Positions 51,377 to 63,094 of a DNA stretch of 64,000 nt are shown piece by piece (positions within the stretch are counted from its first letter, which is position 1; each line of letters starts with the position of its first letter). The position numbers and the translations under genes are program-made. The stretch comes from Adiantum capillus-veneris (Eukaryota > Streptophyta > Polypodiopsida > Polypodiales > Pteridaceae). The DNA lies in contig CM043960.1 of NCBI GenBank assembly GCA_014529385.2, forward strand, positions 28,983,396-29,047,395, given 5' to 3'. Under the pieces are notes generated by a model. The model was not told the DNA's origin. It was given only the letters and a program-made list of their open reading frames with translations, and ran no database searches.

Positions 51377-51956
51377 GTACTTGCTTTCTCTCTACGAGCA
51401 GAACCTGCCGTTGGCAAGAAGAGCACTTTTAATAAAACATAAAAAATTGAACGATGTTGAGGTTGTCCAATTGATTGAAACTAGATGATGAAGAGCAGGC
51501 CTGCAACAAACAGTTCAAAAGCCTCTCTCTCCACAAAAGATGCAAACAGTGGAACCCAAGAGAGAAGAAAGTGAAAATACACACAGTATATGATGGTAAT
51601 GAAGTACATATGCAAGCAGCCTTTCGAGAGCTCACAATACTAATTGCAGCAGCCACAATTGATTAAAGGAAAGCTTAATCTGTGTCGAGCAAGAAGGTTT
51701 CCATGCCACGTACGTCAGTGTGTGTGTGCGAGAGAGAGAGAGATAGTTGTACCTGCTTTTTCTCTATGAGCAGAACAATTTGCGAGAAGAGCACTTTGAA
51801 TAAAGCAGCAGAAATAGAACGTCAGGTGCAGTGAGAAAGTGGAAAGAGAAAGTCACGATCTAAAGTCGCGATTTCATTGTGTCTTTTCGCTAACGTGGCA
51901 TAGCTCTCCTTTCAGCTTTCAAAAAATAGTCTTTGGACTAACTGCCCTAACAAGCA
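51375..51956. other. no gene; short repeated block
   Basis: 'tttctctctacgagcagaac' at 51384 and 'tttctctatgagcagaacaa' near 51760, each followed by 'gagaagagcactttgaataaa'-like text, show a local duplication of about 370 bp. No coding evidence. Confidence 0.5.
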
Positions 51957-53331
51957 GTGCAATTGAAAAAGAGATTACGCACACAATTAGTGCGTGTAGT
52001 GGATGCCCTCACATTGGACGAGATAACAACCACCTTGCAAGATGAGCGGCGCTTGCAAGCCTTGCTCTTTGAAGTCATCCCCTCAATAGCCTTGAAGTTT
52101 GAGGGTGCAGATATTAGTGACGTGCAGCACCTTCTCTTTAGTATTGTTGGAGACATGCCAAAATGTGCTATCGACGTGCGAGCTGACTTACCAGAGGACA
52201 TACAAATGGAGAAATTATAACATTGGTATAACTGCTGGAAGGTTGAAAAGGAAAAATCCACTCGCGCAAGGAATATTGACACATAGTACACCTTCAGTAA
52301 GAAATTGCAGACGAAGACCCTTCGAGATACTAAAGGATCCATGCCTAGTTTGCACATTCAGAAAACTATATTCAACTCATTTTGCTTTGTCACCTTGGGC
52401 ATTCCATTTGAGGCTACAAATCGAGGAAGGAAACTAGGATCTAGGTCATATGGAGACACTTATGAATGCAACATTGAAGGGATTTCTTTCCCGTCCAAAA
52501 ATGTGTACTGCTGTAAGGAATTCAAAGGTCAAGCAAAACAATAATTCAAATCATTCGCAATCGAGAGCAGTGTTGAACTCAATCACCGAGGTATTGTGCG
52601 TGCTCTTGCACATACAATTCAATCACCATGGATACTTATATGTCCTTATTTCAATGGATCTTCCCTTGGCGATTTGATGCAGTGTGTGCCTACACCTTCT
52701 GGAAGCATCAGAGAAATTGTACTTGCCATGGGCGATCAAAAACACAAAAAACCAACTGAATTGGAGTTGTAGCAATGCAGGCAATCACGCTTCGTCTTTG
52801 ATTCATGCACTAATAAAAGCTTTGGCATTTGCACATGACAATGGAGTTATTCACAATGACCTTCACCCTTGGAACATTATGCTAGACTTCACTAGAGAGG
52901 GAATACTGAGAGTAGGCATTATAGATTGGGGTGGTCTTGCCCTTCGACCACTGTATGAGAGAAGACCAACCAATATTTGCAAGCCAAAAGAGCATGCCAA
53001 AAGGCCTTGGCGAGCAGCTGAACTATTGAATACCAGATCTACATGCCCTTGGAGCAAATCAACCGATGTATATGCACTTGCATGGGTCATCAATCAACTC
53101 GGTATTTTTTGCAAGGAATTTTGTGTCTATTACAAACTTAACTTGATGCAAACAAGCACTGCTACCGAGGTTGAAGCCATACAGAATATAATCAACAATG
53201 CCTACCTTCTGGAGAATCCGTCTGAAAGAAAGACGCTCGCTGATTTAGATAAATATCTGGAACATCTGCATATGCACCCCGAACAATGCTTGCGTCCCAT
53301 CTCTGAAATGTATATTTCTCTCTTCCACTGA
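51957..53331 (+). pseudogene. protein kinase domain, disabled
   Basis: One frame from 51957 holds, after a non-kinase N-terminus ('LFEVIPSIALKFEGADI'), a glycine-rich loop 'LGSRSYGDTYEC', the lysine strand 'VYCCKEFKG', an alpha-C-like 'FAIESSVELNHRGIVRALAH' and a hinge 'WILICPYFNGSSLGDLM'. After a frameshift near 52770 the frame from 52684 carries the catalytic loop 'VIHNDLHPWNIML' (HRD replaced by HND, catalytic Asp and Asn present), 'GIIDWGGLA' in place of DFG and 'DVYALAWVI'. Stops at 52218 (TAA), 52281 (TAG) and 52542 (TAA) plus the shift show it is dead. It lies 290 bp upstream of Helitron-2 on the same strand and may be Helitron cargo. Confidence 0.8.
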
Positions 53332-53622
53332 GCCTAGAAAATTTATCGCAACTACCAAGCTCTTTTTATTTATTATAGAGATTCTCTTCTTTTCTTCCAA
53401 CTTGTCTCCAACATTAGCATGCCCTTCTTTACTATTAGTTAAAAGTTCCATTCTGGTTTGCAATAGTTCTTTGAACATTGATTTGTTGCCTACTTCCATT
53501 ATATTCATCCCTTCTACTCTTTTTTTTGTCAACCAATTTCATTATATTAGTCCCTCTTGATTTGAATCGGACTAATTTATATATGTTGTATTCACATTTG
53601 CATTTAAGTGTAGGCCTTCTCA
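53332..53622. other. gap between kinase relic and Helitron-2
   Basis: AT-rich, with no frame or motif. A Helitron 5' end could lie here but I cannot place one. Confidence 0.4.
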
Positions 53623-55490
53623 ATGGCAATCGCTAATACGCTATGTGCTACCCGCAAAAGACGTCAAGAATATGTCACTTTTCAAACTATGAATAGACGA
53701 AAAGTCCTACTCTATCCTGTTGCTTCTTCATGGTTTAGTGTGCAACATATTTATGAGGCTTGGCAAGAGGAATGCAACATCACAGCTCACAACATTTCCA
53801 TTTGCAGAAGGTGTGGCATTTGCAATCTATAAAAAAAAAAAACCAAAACGATGGTCTTAATACTACACACACGAAGCTAGCAAACACAACCTTACTGCAA
53901 ACAACTGCAATGCATAATCTCAAAGTGAATCGGACTTGCTGTTCTGCTTGCCTGAAAAATTCAAGAGCAAGTAGCATTGTCATCTTGCAACCCGGCCATC
54001 CTAAATACAAATCAACTAATTGTGCAACTCTTTAGCGTCATCGATGTCACAATCAACGTCACAAAAACAGCAACTGCGATTGCAAAAGGCCTGCTTGATA
54101 GAAGGTTGCTACTCGACAATCCACTAATCTGCGGTCGACAAAGAAAAACATGTCTCAGCCAACTTCGTTACTTGCAAAAACGCCATTAGCAGCAGTGCTA
54201 GCATACAACATAATGAATAATCCAATTCTCAAGAGGTACCGGTGCATCGCTGAGCAGCCAAACAAAAGGACATCTATTTGTATTCTATCTGCATCATCTA
54301 TACAGAATATCGTAAGGGACCACTCAGAGAACAATCCATTTGAACTTATGCAACAAGCAGAAGCACAATGTGAAATTAGCATATTGCAAAATTTGTTTAG
54401 CACAACCAAGAGAACTGTATTTACTGCTAAAGACAAACACACAAATACGCGATACCGCTTATCTAAGCGAACAATCAGCTTTCAATACAATGGACTTTTG
54501 GCTCATGAATCTCAAGTGCAGGATATTACATTAGAATTAGGGATATTCTCTTTCCTCTTTCCCACAGGAAAAGGAAACTACCAAGGAGAATTCGACTTTA
54601 GTGAATACATTAGAATGAGAATCGGAACTTTCTTCTCTGTATACACATTGTACAAGCCATATTTGCTCATGATTGCAAACTCCACAAATAGTACATTTTT
54701 GCAAAGGGATATTGATAACTACAAAGGAGCACACACCGTGGCATCTACACATGATGCAATAAAGCATATTATTCGATACAATCTCCCAGCGACAATGCCA
54801 GGTACTCCACCATGGCATCGACGAAACTTGAGAGACCTCATAACAATGGTGGACACATGGGGACTACCACATCTGTTGTTGACATTCACTGCTTATGAGG
54901 TTTCACAAACAAGATGGCAAGAAGTCATCACAATTGAAAAACTTGCTCAAGGCTACAACCAAGACTTCAAGTGGAACGATTGCCCTGTAGAGTGTGCAAC
55001 ACTGTTTCACCTTTGCTTGCACGCTTTCCTGAATAAATACATCATCAATGGAAGCAGCATACTTGGCCATGTAGAGCATCACATGGTGCGCTACGAAGTG
55101 CAAAATCGAGGCTCATTGCATGCACATGTCATACTGTGGATCTCTAACGAAGATTTGTGCCGAGTTACAAACGAGATTGCTGCATACATACCAGCAGAAT
55201 CACAAGACATCTTTACCACCGAGATGCAGACCCTCGTTACCACAAAACAGATACACAGATGCAGAGACTCTTGGAGAGTTATGGGATCAGCTAGAGTGTG
55301 CAAATACGGCTTCCCGTTTGAACCACAATACAGCACGACTTCAACTATGGATGCCTGTACCACTAGATGGCTTTACTACCGTCCTGGGTATGACCATCGA
55401 AATGTTGTCCCGTACCATCCCACAATCTTGCTCCTATGGAAGGCACACATGAATATTCAAAGAGTCACAAGTTCATCTATATCGCATTAC
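53623..55490 (+). pseudogene. Helitron-2 Rep (HUH nuclease), truncated by LTR insertion
   Basis: Colinear with Helitron-1: zinc motif 'ISICRRCGICN' (53800), a second Cys pair 'CCSACLKN' (53937), 'LLLDNPL' (54107), then a 447-codon frame from 54150 with 'LGIFSFLFPTGKGNYQGEFD', 'MRIGTFFSVYTLYKPYLLMI', 'HLLLTFTAYEVSQTRWQEVI' and the HUH motif 'NRGSLHAHVILW'. Two frameshifts lie upstream of 54150. The frame runs into the LTR at 55491 (its last two codons are LTR sequence), so the Rep C-terminus and helicase are missing. Sequence divergence and higher GC show it is a different family from Helitron-1. Confidence 0.88.
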
Positions 55491-55805
55491 TGTTAACCCT
55501 CACGGCTCATGGACACCATATCACCTACGACGGACGTTGTATTATTTACTTGGTAGAGTCAGGTACCGGGCTTGTCGGTCCAATAGGAAAAGGGTAAGAG
55601 TGATCGCCGATGAGAGGCGCACTCTAACTGGAACATTAAAGGGATTAGTTGGCTAAGCATGAGCGTCCAAGTGTGAATGGGGTGAGCTCATATAAAAGTC
55701 AACTAAACCTAAAATTCACTCATTCTCTCATTTGTGAAATTGAAGAGTACTCTTGCTCCATCTCCATCTTCTTCTTCTTCATCTCCTTGTGTGTGTGTGT
55801 ATGCG

Positions 55806-55841
<36 letters not shown>

Positions 55842-56090
55842 TGAGAGTGTGTGCGATCGAGCATTGCGGTGGTACGATGGCGGCGAGGCGGTTGATCACG
55901 GAGTAGCGGCGTCTCCCTCTTCTTCGCGGCGAGGAATCCTCCACGACAGGAAGCATAGAGCGGTGAGTGACACACCAACGCCATCTTTGATCTTGCTAGT
56001 TTAGGCTTGTTGTGTGCTTGGAGCCATTTGTGGCTCGCACACGGTGTATCGGCAAGTTCCTTGCATTGACACGTGCGACATACGCGCACA
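55491..56090 (+). repeat. 5' LTR of family 2 element
   Basis: 600 bp by boundary logic: begins TGTTAACCCTCACGG where the Helitron-2 frame is cut, and ends ...gcgcaca four bases before the PBS. TATAAAAG at 55691-55698 is a likely promoter element. A GT tract and a GA tract lie at about 55789-55839. The 3' partner is outside the window, so the left border is inferred. Confidence 0.8.
55691..55698 (+). promoter_or_regulatory. TATA box in family 2 LTR
   Basis: TATAAAAG, 200 bp into the LTR, a usual place for the U3 promoter. Confidence 0.65.
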
Positions 56091-56094
56091 TTTT

Positions 56095-56112
56095 TGGCGC
56101 CGTTGCCGGGGA
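56095..56112 (+). promoter_or_regulatory. primer-binding site, tRNA-Asp type
   Basis: TGGCGCCGTTGCCGGGGA follows the LTR end by four T. This 18-mer is the well-known PBS of many plant gypsy elements. Confidence 0.9.
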
Positions 56113-56829
56113 CTGCCATACACTAACCTTGAATGGCTCTCTGTGCTTCTTTTGTGGTGCAATTTCAATTGTAGAAAAGGTAAGGAAGGAGGGTGTGTGT
56201 GTTGAGAAGTTGGATTTTGTGTTATACTGTGTATTTTTTTGTTAATGGAGTTTTCAAAGGTACTGTGTTTATTCTCTGTGTATTAAGGTTGTTAGTTTTC
56301 TGTGTAATGTAATGTACAGTAAGTAGGAAGTAGATCTGTGAGAGCTAATAGAGTGTGTTAGTGTGTAGCAGTAGGTGTATTAGTTAGAAGTAGGTAGAAA
56401 GAGTGTGTGTGCTCTCGCGCGGGCCGCGGCAACCTTAACCTTTTTTTTTTAAAAAAAAAAATAAAAAAATTTAAAAATTTTTTAAAGGTAGGACCAGGAT
56501 CGGGAATATCTCCCAGACCCAAGCCCAAGCTCACGCTCAGGCCTAAGCCTCAGTCGCCTTTTAAAATTACAAATTATAGCTTCACACATAGCTAAAAATC
56601 GATTTTTGGAGGACCAACGGAACTTCAGATGCTCGAAAATTGTGTTGTAAAGCACACAGCGACCCTCTAAGTGATATGCTCGTTTCGAGCTATCACACAC
56701 TTTGATCAAAAAAATCAAGCATCAAAAAACATTAAAAACGTAAAAAACACGAGTGAAAACGGACGCTTAAAAAGGTAAGCGATTAACCTTCGAGGTTATT
56801 CGCCGACGCTTGTAGGGTACCAAAGGCAC
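56113..56829 (+). other. family 2 untranslated leader
   Basis: Between PBS and gag. It includes GTGT-rich text, an A/T run near 56441-56485 and a block 'gtgatatgctcgtttcgagct' near 56669 whose relic survives at about 14115. Only short frames. Confidence 0.6.
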
Positions 56830-59367
56830 ATGCATCTGCGCTCTGGTCGTGTACTAGAGACGGAGCAACTAGAGAGAATTTTGACTTACGCGAGTTCTCA
56901 ATATCCACCTACTTTAGGTTCCGGGCCCTCGGTGGGGACCCAAGGTAGTACAAACCAAGACCCGAACATAGCAGCTAGTGACTCTTCCTCTGACTACGAC
57001 ATCATGGAGGGTTTCCCAATGCCTAATCCCGATAGCTCAAGCCAAGACATGCATGCCATGGGCCCGCGGTCCGGGCCGAACGTGCTTAGCCGCCTGAAGG
57101 AAACCTTTAGTAGAGCCACTCGCTCCGAACATGGAGCTAATGATGTAAATGAGGGGGGTGGGGAAGTAAATTCTCCATTTGTGACCAATGTAGACTCTAT
57201 ACCGTTAGAGAATGTGCACGTGAATACTTCATTCACTGCACCTCCTGACTCTTTAGAGTTATTTCCCTCCGAGGTCATATTACCCGATGGTAGAAGCCTT
57301 GCCGAAGTGCAAGAGGTTGAGCGATATATCCTTGCAGTGAGGGAAAAGGAAGTCGATAGCTTACGTAAGGCGGAGCAACAAAGAGAGTTAAAAGCGAAAG
57401 CCCCTATGTCAATATCCTTGCTAAGAGAGCAATCGAGTGCTCCTGACTTAGCAATCACTAAGGGCCAACCCCTAGAAAGCAACATTGCATCTAGCTCAAA
57501 GGACACCCCTAGCACCTCAATGCTAGATGGAGTGTTCCTAAATGAGAACTGGGAGTACGAACTACAAACGAAAACTCTGACCGACCTATACACATGTCAC
57601 ACCTATCACGTGGGTTGGTTAGATGTCCTACAATCCACAATGGGTGCTACTAGTGTGGAGGATCAACAACAAAAAGTTTGTGAGGTCATCCATAGGGTCA
57701 TTGAGTTAGAGAGACAGAACAAGGGGATCAACATGCCTTCAACGGGTCTCATGAGATTCTTGGATACAGGAAAGGCTAAACAACCGACCTTATCGCAAAT
57801 GGAGACTCCCTCGTTAAGTCCGATGGATCCTCCATATGTTGTTTCGCCACGGGTCTCAGTGCAATCTGAGCCCACAAGTGATAGCTTCACCTTTCCAAGT
57901 CTAGCTCATCTTTCCCTTGATGACACCACGGCTACCATGCCTACCCCAATGATGGGCATGCCGAGAAACACGCCATGGACCTCATTTGTTAGTAAAGCAC
58001 CGCTACATGGTAGCTCAATGCCTGCAACCGTACCTACAAGTGTGTACCAATCGTATACACCCATGGGTCCTCATACTCATGTAGTCCCTACCCCTCCCAT
58101 TGTTTCAACTACCTATGCTCCACAACCACAACACCCAAGTTCTTATTTCCATGGGACTATACCGGTTAGCATTAGCATGTCACATCCGACGTCTGCTATG
58201 CCTAGGGCCACACATATGAACTTTGGACCACCACATGGCACAACATCGTATCCAACGTGGAACCCAAGGGCTTCCGATGCGCCAAGCCCGATGCCAATAC
58301 CTACTCCACATGTAGTCTTTGGAGCACCTCCACCCATGGCGCCTGCTCACTTAGGTGACTTGGCAACATTTGCTCAAGCTATCGGTCGATCTATTGCTGA
58401 GAATATGTGTAACGCGCCTGATAGAGAGCCTAGAAGCAAGGCCGTACAAATAGCCAAGCTCACACAAAAATTTAGTGGAGACGGGGATGTGAGAAAGCAT
58501 ATCGAATTGTTTGAACAAATATGTGATTCTCTAGGAGAACACAATGACCTACATAAGAGCAATGCTTTAAGCCTAACCTTAAGTGGAAAGGCTGGGGATT
58601 GGTATAGAACCCTAAGGGTGGAAGAAAAAACGATTTACCCTACTCTTAAGAGACTGTTCTTAAAAGAATACATACGAGAGGGAGTACTTTAGGGTGTAGC
58701 CTCTCAGCTTCAGAAAGCCCAACGAGAGGAAGGAGAGTCAGTGAGAGACTTTCTTAATCGCTTGAAGCATTTGAATTCTCAATGTAATCCAAATGAGCGC
58801 TTCAACAATAACCAATTGCTTGATAGATTCATTAGGGGATTACGACATGAGGATATCTACAATGGCTTAGTCATTAGAGGTATCACCACTTGGGAAGCAG
58901 TCACCACCAATGCGATCCAATTGGAGGATAATTTAATTATTCAAGGAGAAAGAGTGTCTGCTGAGTCTAAATCTATTAGCTCACAAGCATCGGGGCATCA
59001 ACCAATGACCCTAAAGCCTATTGCTAAGGAGCCAAAGATATCTGAGATGACTTTAGCAGATCTCACCAAGGCTATTCAAGAGAGTCTTATAGACAATCGT
59101 GCTCCGCGAAACAATCATATGTATCCAAGAAGGGAGCAACAATGGTGCTCAGTATGCTATGGACCGCATAGTACCAGTGAATGCCCTACTTTTAGAGTAA
59201 AATTCAATGGGAATTGCAATGCATGTGGAAGGTATGGTCATCAAGCTAAGGATTGCATAGTATTTAAGCGCGCGATGGCCAATAGACCAACCTTAGCATG
59301 GACAGACACACCTCGAGTGCCTGCATTGATGCCGCCCCACCTCTTGAACAAACATCACAACACATAG
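56830..59367 (+). pseudogene. family 2 gag with one in-frame TAG
   Basis: Frame open 56830-58692, TAG at 58690-58692, then open again in the same frame to 59367: 845 residues if read through. The older relic has TGG at this site, so TAG is a point mutation. A long Ser/Pro/Thr-rich N-terminus precedes the gag core ('AIGRSIAENMCNAPDREPRS', 'GDWYRTLRVEE', 'LLDRFIRGLRHEDIYNGLVI'). Zinc knuckles 'CSVCYGPHSTSEC' and 'CNACGRYGHQAKDC' lie near the end. Confidence 0.88.
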
Positions 59368-59462
59368 TCCCTACGGCCCAAAATGTTGTTCAAACAACAC
59401 CTTTACCACCTCCAGTGCTAGGACCGCAAGCACCACATCCGAGAATCACTTCTGTGAATTAA

Positions 59463-60215
59463 GTGGGTTGTGAGTCATCTATTTCTTGTTTGGAAGGCTG
59501 TGAGGAAGATATAGATCCTAATATTGCCTATGGGATGGATGCGCTTGAAGAAAGTCCACAATACTACATGGAGGACTATTGGGGACAAGTGAAACCTATA
59601 TATCAAGTAGCTGTTCTTGCAGCAAGAGGCCAAAATATCAATTACACTGCTAAGAGACCACCTCTTCAATGCTATGAGTGTGGAGGTCCACATCGTGTAG
59701 CCGAGTGTCCTATTAGGCTACAAAAGAATGCCACACTAATGCAAACCAATCAAGCGAGCACATCTACAATGCCGATACTCATGTGTAATCGATGTGGCAT
59801 AGATCATTTGATTGCCCAATGTCCAAATAATCCAAATGCACCGAAGATCGCGCCATTAAACTTGATTGAAGTTACCGAGGAGCCATCACAAAGTACACCT
59901 GTGGTACCAATAAACGTACTCATACGATCGATGCTCCAAAAACAAAATTATGTTCTTGAGGAAAGAGACATGGCATCAATTGTCCAATCTCAAAAAAAGA
60001 AGAAAACACGAAGAAAGAGATCGCAAAAAGCAGCGAAGTCAGACCCCAGTTCAAAGACCAACATAGGGACTGGTGACGACCCCGTATATATAAATGACGC
60101 TAAAGAGGATTCTGATTCAAGAGAAACCATGGAGACCAAAATGACCACTAAGATAGAAACCAGCAAGGAAGATCTTCACGAGCCACAATGGCCAGGATCC
60201 AAGAGAAGAAGATAG
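59463..60215 (+). pseudogene. family 2 gag-pro region with further zinc knuckles
   Basis: 250-codon frame with 'CYECGGPHRVAEC' (about residue 75) and 'CNRCGIDHLIAQC' (about 108), so the polyprotein carries four CCHC-like fingers in all. A Lys/Arg-rich stretch ('KKKKTRRKRSQKAAK') follows. Frame differs from gag upstream. Confidence 0.7.
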
Positions 60216-61203
60216 GAAATTATCCAAACCCTACAGAGAAGATTGAGCGAGTCAAGAAATTATGGAGTTTGGTAGAAGATACCCAAAGGGATCTAGAACC
60301 AACACCTAGGAAGATCCAGATTACAGACATCGTGTTCCCTACGCAACAACAACCTCACCAAGACCATAGACCCTTAGCCATACCTAGTGTCATCCAAGAA
60401 GAAAGTGACTTAAAGTCATGGAAAAGTGGGCGTACTCACTTCTTGATGGAAAGAATGTTTACAGAGGGACTACTTGATCCTATCGAAGAAATGGAGATCC
60501 CATCTTCCCCACGTCAAGGGACTCAAGGCCAAAAGGTGCCGTTAAACATTGCCAAATTGATGGATTTCATGTCTTCAGAAGTTAGAACCACATCATGTCC
60601 AAACTATATAAAGACCCTGAGCTAGTCTCAGCTCTTCGAGCCTTCCTCAATGGAGAACTAAAGTTTGGGCTACCACAATTTGCACAGATGGATGGAGCTG
60701 GGGAGATGCAAATAGAGGAGGAACACTTAGATCCACAACCCAACCTAGATGAGAACCTTGTTATAGAAATACATGTTAACAAGTTGGGACAATACTTTGA
60801 GAGTGATGAATCCAATGCGACCATACCAATCACTACTAAGGGATTAACTATGAAGGGAATCCTTGATGGTGGCGCTGGAGTTAGCATTGTGACTAAAAAT
60901 TGCTAGGAAACTATGGGAAGACCTCACCTTGCGACCACAACCATAGTAGTGAAGATGGCCAATGGGTCTATTGTTAAACCTATTGGGATGCTAGAAGATC
61001 TCAAGATCAAGGTCTTTGGACATAAAATAAGGATTACCTTCATTGTTATGGATTCCTCCAAACACACTATGGCATCGGAGATGATCTTAGGACGTCCTTT
61101 CATGAGGGAAGCAAAAATGGTGCATGATTGGTCTAAGAACCATTTCTACCTGCAGTTACAAGATTTTGTCATTCGAGTGGGACGGGTCGAGCACATCCTC
61201 TAG
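60188..61203 (+). pseudogene. family 2 protease region
   Basis: Frame 60188-60625 is a linker. Frame 60595-61203 has 'MKGILDGGAGVSIVTKNC', an aspartic-protease active site with the same DGGAG variant as element 1, then a TAG at 60904-60906, then 'EMILGRPFMREAKM'. Disabled by the stop and a frame change. Confidence 0.8.
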
Positions 61204-61348
61204 GAAACAGATTTATAATTGATCATAGATCTGACACCACAGTTCACTCAGCCCCATTGCAATATTGTTACACGTGTAAAGTGGACACTGATGTTGGGAA
61301 GATTCTCCAAATATGGATGTACTACCTGGGATGACTTAGTCGGACAAT

Positions 61349-61834
61349 GTGGATTGGGTCCACCTAGCAGCAACCATAGACACTTGGGGAAATAGGGGGA
61401 CAACCTTGGTAACACCTGAGGGGGATGAAATACCACCACTTGTACCCTTAAATATGCTAGAAGCAATGCATATAGCTTCTAATGATCTACAAGATGAAAG
61501 TTTGACAGGCATTGGAACCAGTAGCGCCTCACAAGACTATAGCCCACACGATTTGGGATCAGAATCATCAATTGAAATTGACTCTGAGGACGAAGAATCT
61601 GACTTAAATCTTAGTGCAAATGTGGGGAAAAGCCATTTCGGGCCCTGTGGTAACCTAGATGACAATCTATCCAAGGGAGCAGAAGACACAAGTAGTGATT
61701 CATCTAGTGACTCTTCACTAGAGATCGGTCGTAATCAAGAATTAAACAAGAAGAGTAAGAGATATAAGAGGCGACGATATCGAGCAAATGTGCGTGCTAG
61801 AATAAGTGAAAAGATCTACCGCAGAATGGCTTAA
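61349..61834 (+). pseudogene. family 2 protease-RT linker
   Basis: 161 codons, acidic and Ser-rich ('SSDSSSDSSLEIG') then basic ('KKSKRYKRRRYRANVRARI'). It overlaps the RT frame by 29 bp. No enzymatic motif. Confidence 0.5.
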
Positions 61835-63094
61835 TTATATAGGGTTATGTGATGCTCATCGGAAGTTGGTAGATAACTGGGGTGAATACCTTCAAAGCGT
61901 TATGTGGTGTAGTCCACAACCCATTGACATCACACAACTAGAGGCTACAAAGAAGCCAAAGTTGAGCCGTACTGTAAGGAGACGACAAAATCGAGAGTTA
62001 GCTCAACAACAAAAGGAATCAGAAGTGAAATCACAGTCCACAGAACAACAAGACTCCATAGACTTACACCCTGCACCTGAACATTTCAAATCCTATACCA
62101 CAGAGGAACGTAAGGTTGTGTATACAAAGGCTCAAAGAAAACCTATCGATGGGAGCAATGGAGTCTATGACGGTCCAGCGATAGTTAAGGAAATAGAGTT
62201 AGCAGACCTAGGAGAAGAGTCTAAACCTATTTTCATTACCCAGGATCTGATCGAGACTGAGGAGTGTGTACTTAAAGAACTTCTCAAGGAATTCAGGGAT
62301 ATATTTTCCTGGACATATCATGATATGAAAGGTGTTCCACCTTCCGTGGTGCAACACACAATCTCCATGAATAGCATGGCTAAACCATTTCAGCAACGAC
62401 CCTACCCAATGAATCCTAAATATGCAAAAATTGTTCAAGAAGAGATTGAAAAGCTTGTGGAATGCGGATTCATATACCCTATTGAGCACTCAGAATGGGT
62501 GTCTCCAATAGTGATTGTGCCAAAAAAGAATGGGAAACTCAGAGTGTGCGTGGATCTCAAGAAGGTCAATGCCGCCACTAGGAGGGACCATTACCCCTTG
62601 CCATATTCAGAACATGTGCTTGAAAGAGTTGCAGGGAAGGAACCTTATAGCTTTTTAGATGGGTACTCTGGCTACAATCAAATCACAATTGCGCTGGAGG
62701 ACCAAGCTAAAACAGCCCTTATAACCGAATTTGGAGTGTTCGCATTTCGTGTTATGGCTTTTGGCTTAACCAATGCCCCGGCTACCTTTCAAAGATTAAT
62801 AAACACTGCTTTTAGAGAATATTCGAGGGAGTTTTGTGAAGCTTTCTTAGATGACCTTTGTGTTTATTCCTCTTGGAAAGAACATCTATCATGCTTACGA
62901 AAAGTGTTTGAGAAGTGTAGATTGTATCGCATCTCCTTAAACCCTTTCAAATGCCAATTCTGGGTTAAACATGGAGTCATTTTAGGGCATATAGTGTCAA
63001 AAAATGGGATTTCCACAGATGAGGGAAAAATTAAAGCCATTGCTGAATTGCCACCACCTACAAACTATAAAGGAGTTCAAAGGTTCATGGGCCA
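61806..63094 (+). pseudogene. family 2 reverse transcriptase, truncated
   Basis: RT motifs: 'SEWVSPIVIVPKKNGKLRV', 'VDLKKVNAA', 'SFLDGYSGYNQITIAL', 'AFGLTNAPATFQR', active site 'AFLDDLCVYSS' (about residue 355) and 'VILGHIVSKNGIS'. After 'GVQRFMGHV' (63094) the usual gypsy continuation is lost and the open frame to 63278 is unrelated. Upstream 'HDMKGVPPSVVQHTI' is the typical start of the gypsy RT domain. Confidence 0.92.

Larger units (their letters stand above)
55491..63094 (+). mobile_element. family 2 Ty3/gypsy element, 5' part (LTR to RT)
   Basis: 5' LTR, PBS, gag, protease and RT in gypsy order on plus. It interrupts Helitron-2 at 55490. RT homology stops abruptly near 63094; RNase H, integrase and the 3' LTR are not in the window, so either a later insertion splits the element or it is truncated. 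An older copy lies at 2950-16420. The PBS and long gag suggest the Athila/Tat side of gypsy, but this is not proven. Confidence 0.88.

Noticed and set aside
51957-53331. TAA/TAG read as Gln (alternative genetic code) in the kinase region
   Set aside because: Stops are all TAA/TAG and might suggest it, but a frameshift is also present and adjacent Rep uses CAA/CAG for Gln; ordinary decay is simpler.
55649-56119. Short frames on both strands within the family 2 LTR
   Set aside because: They span GT/GA tracts and LTR regulatory sequence.
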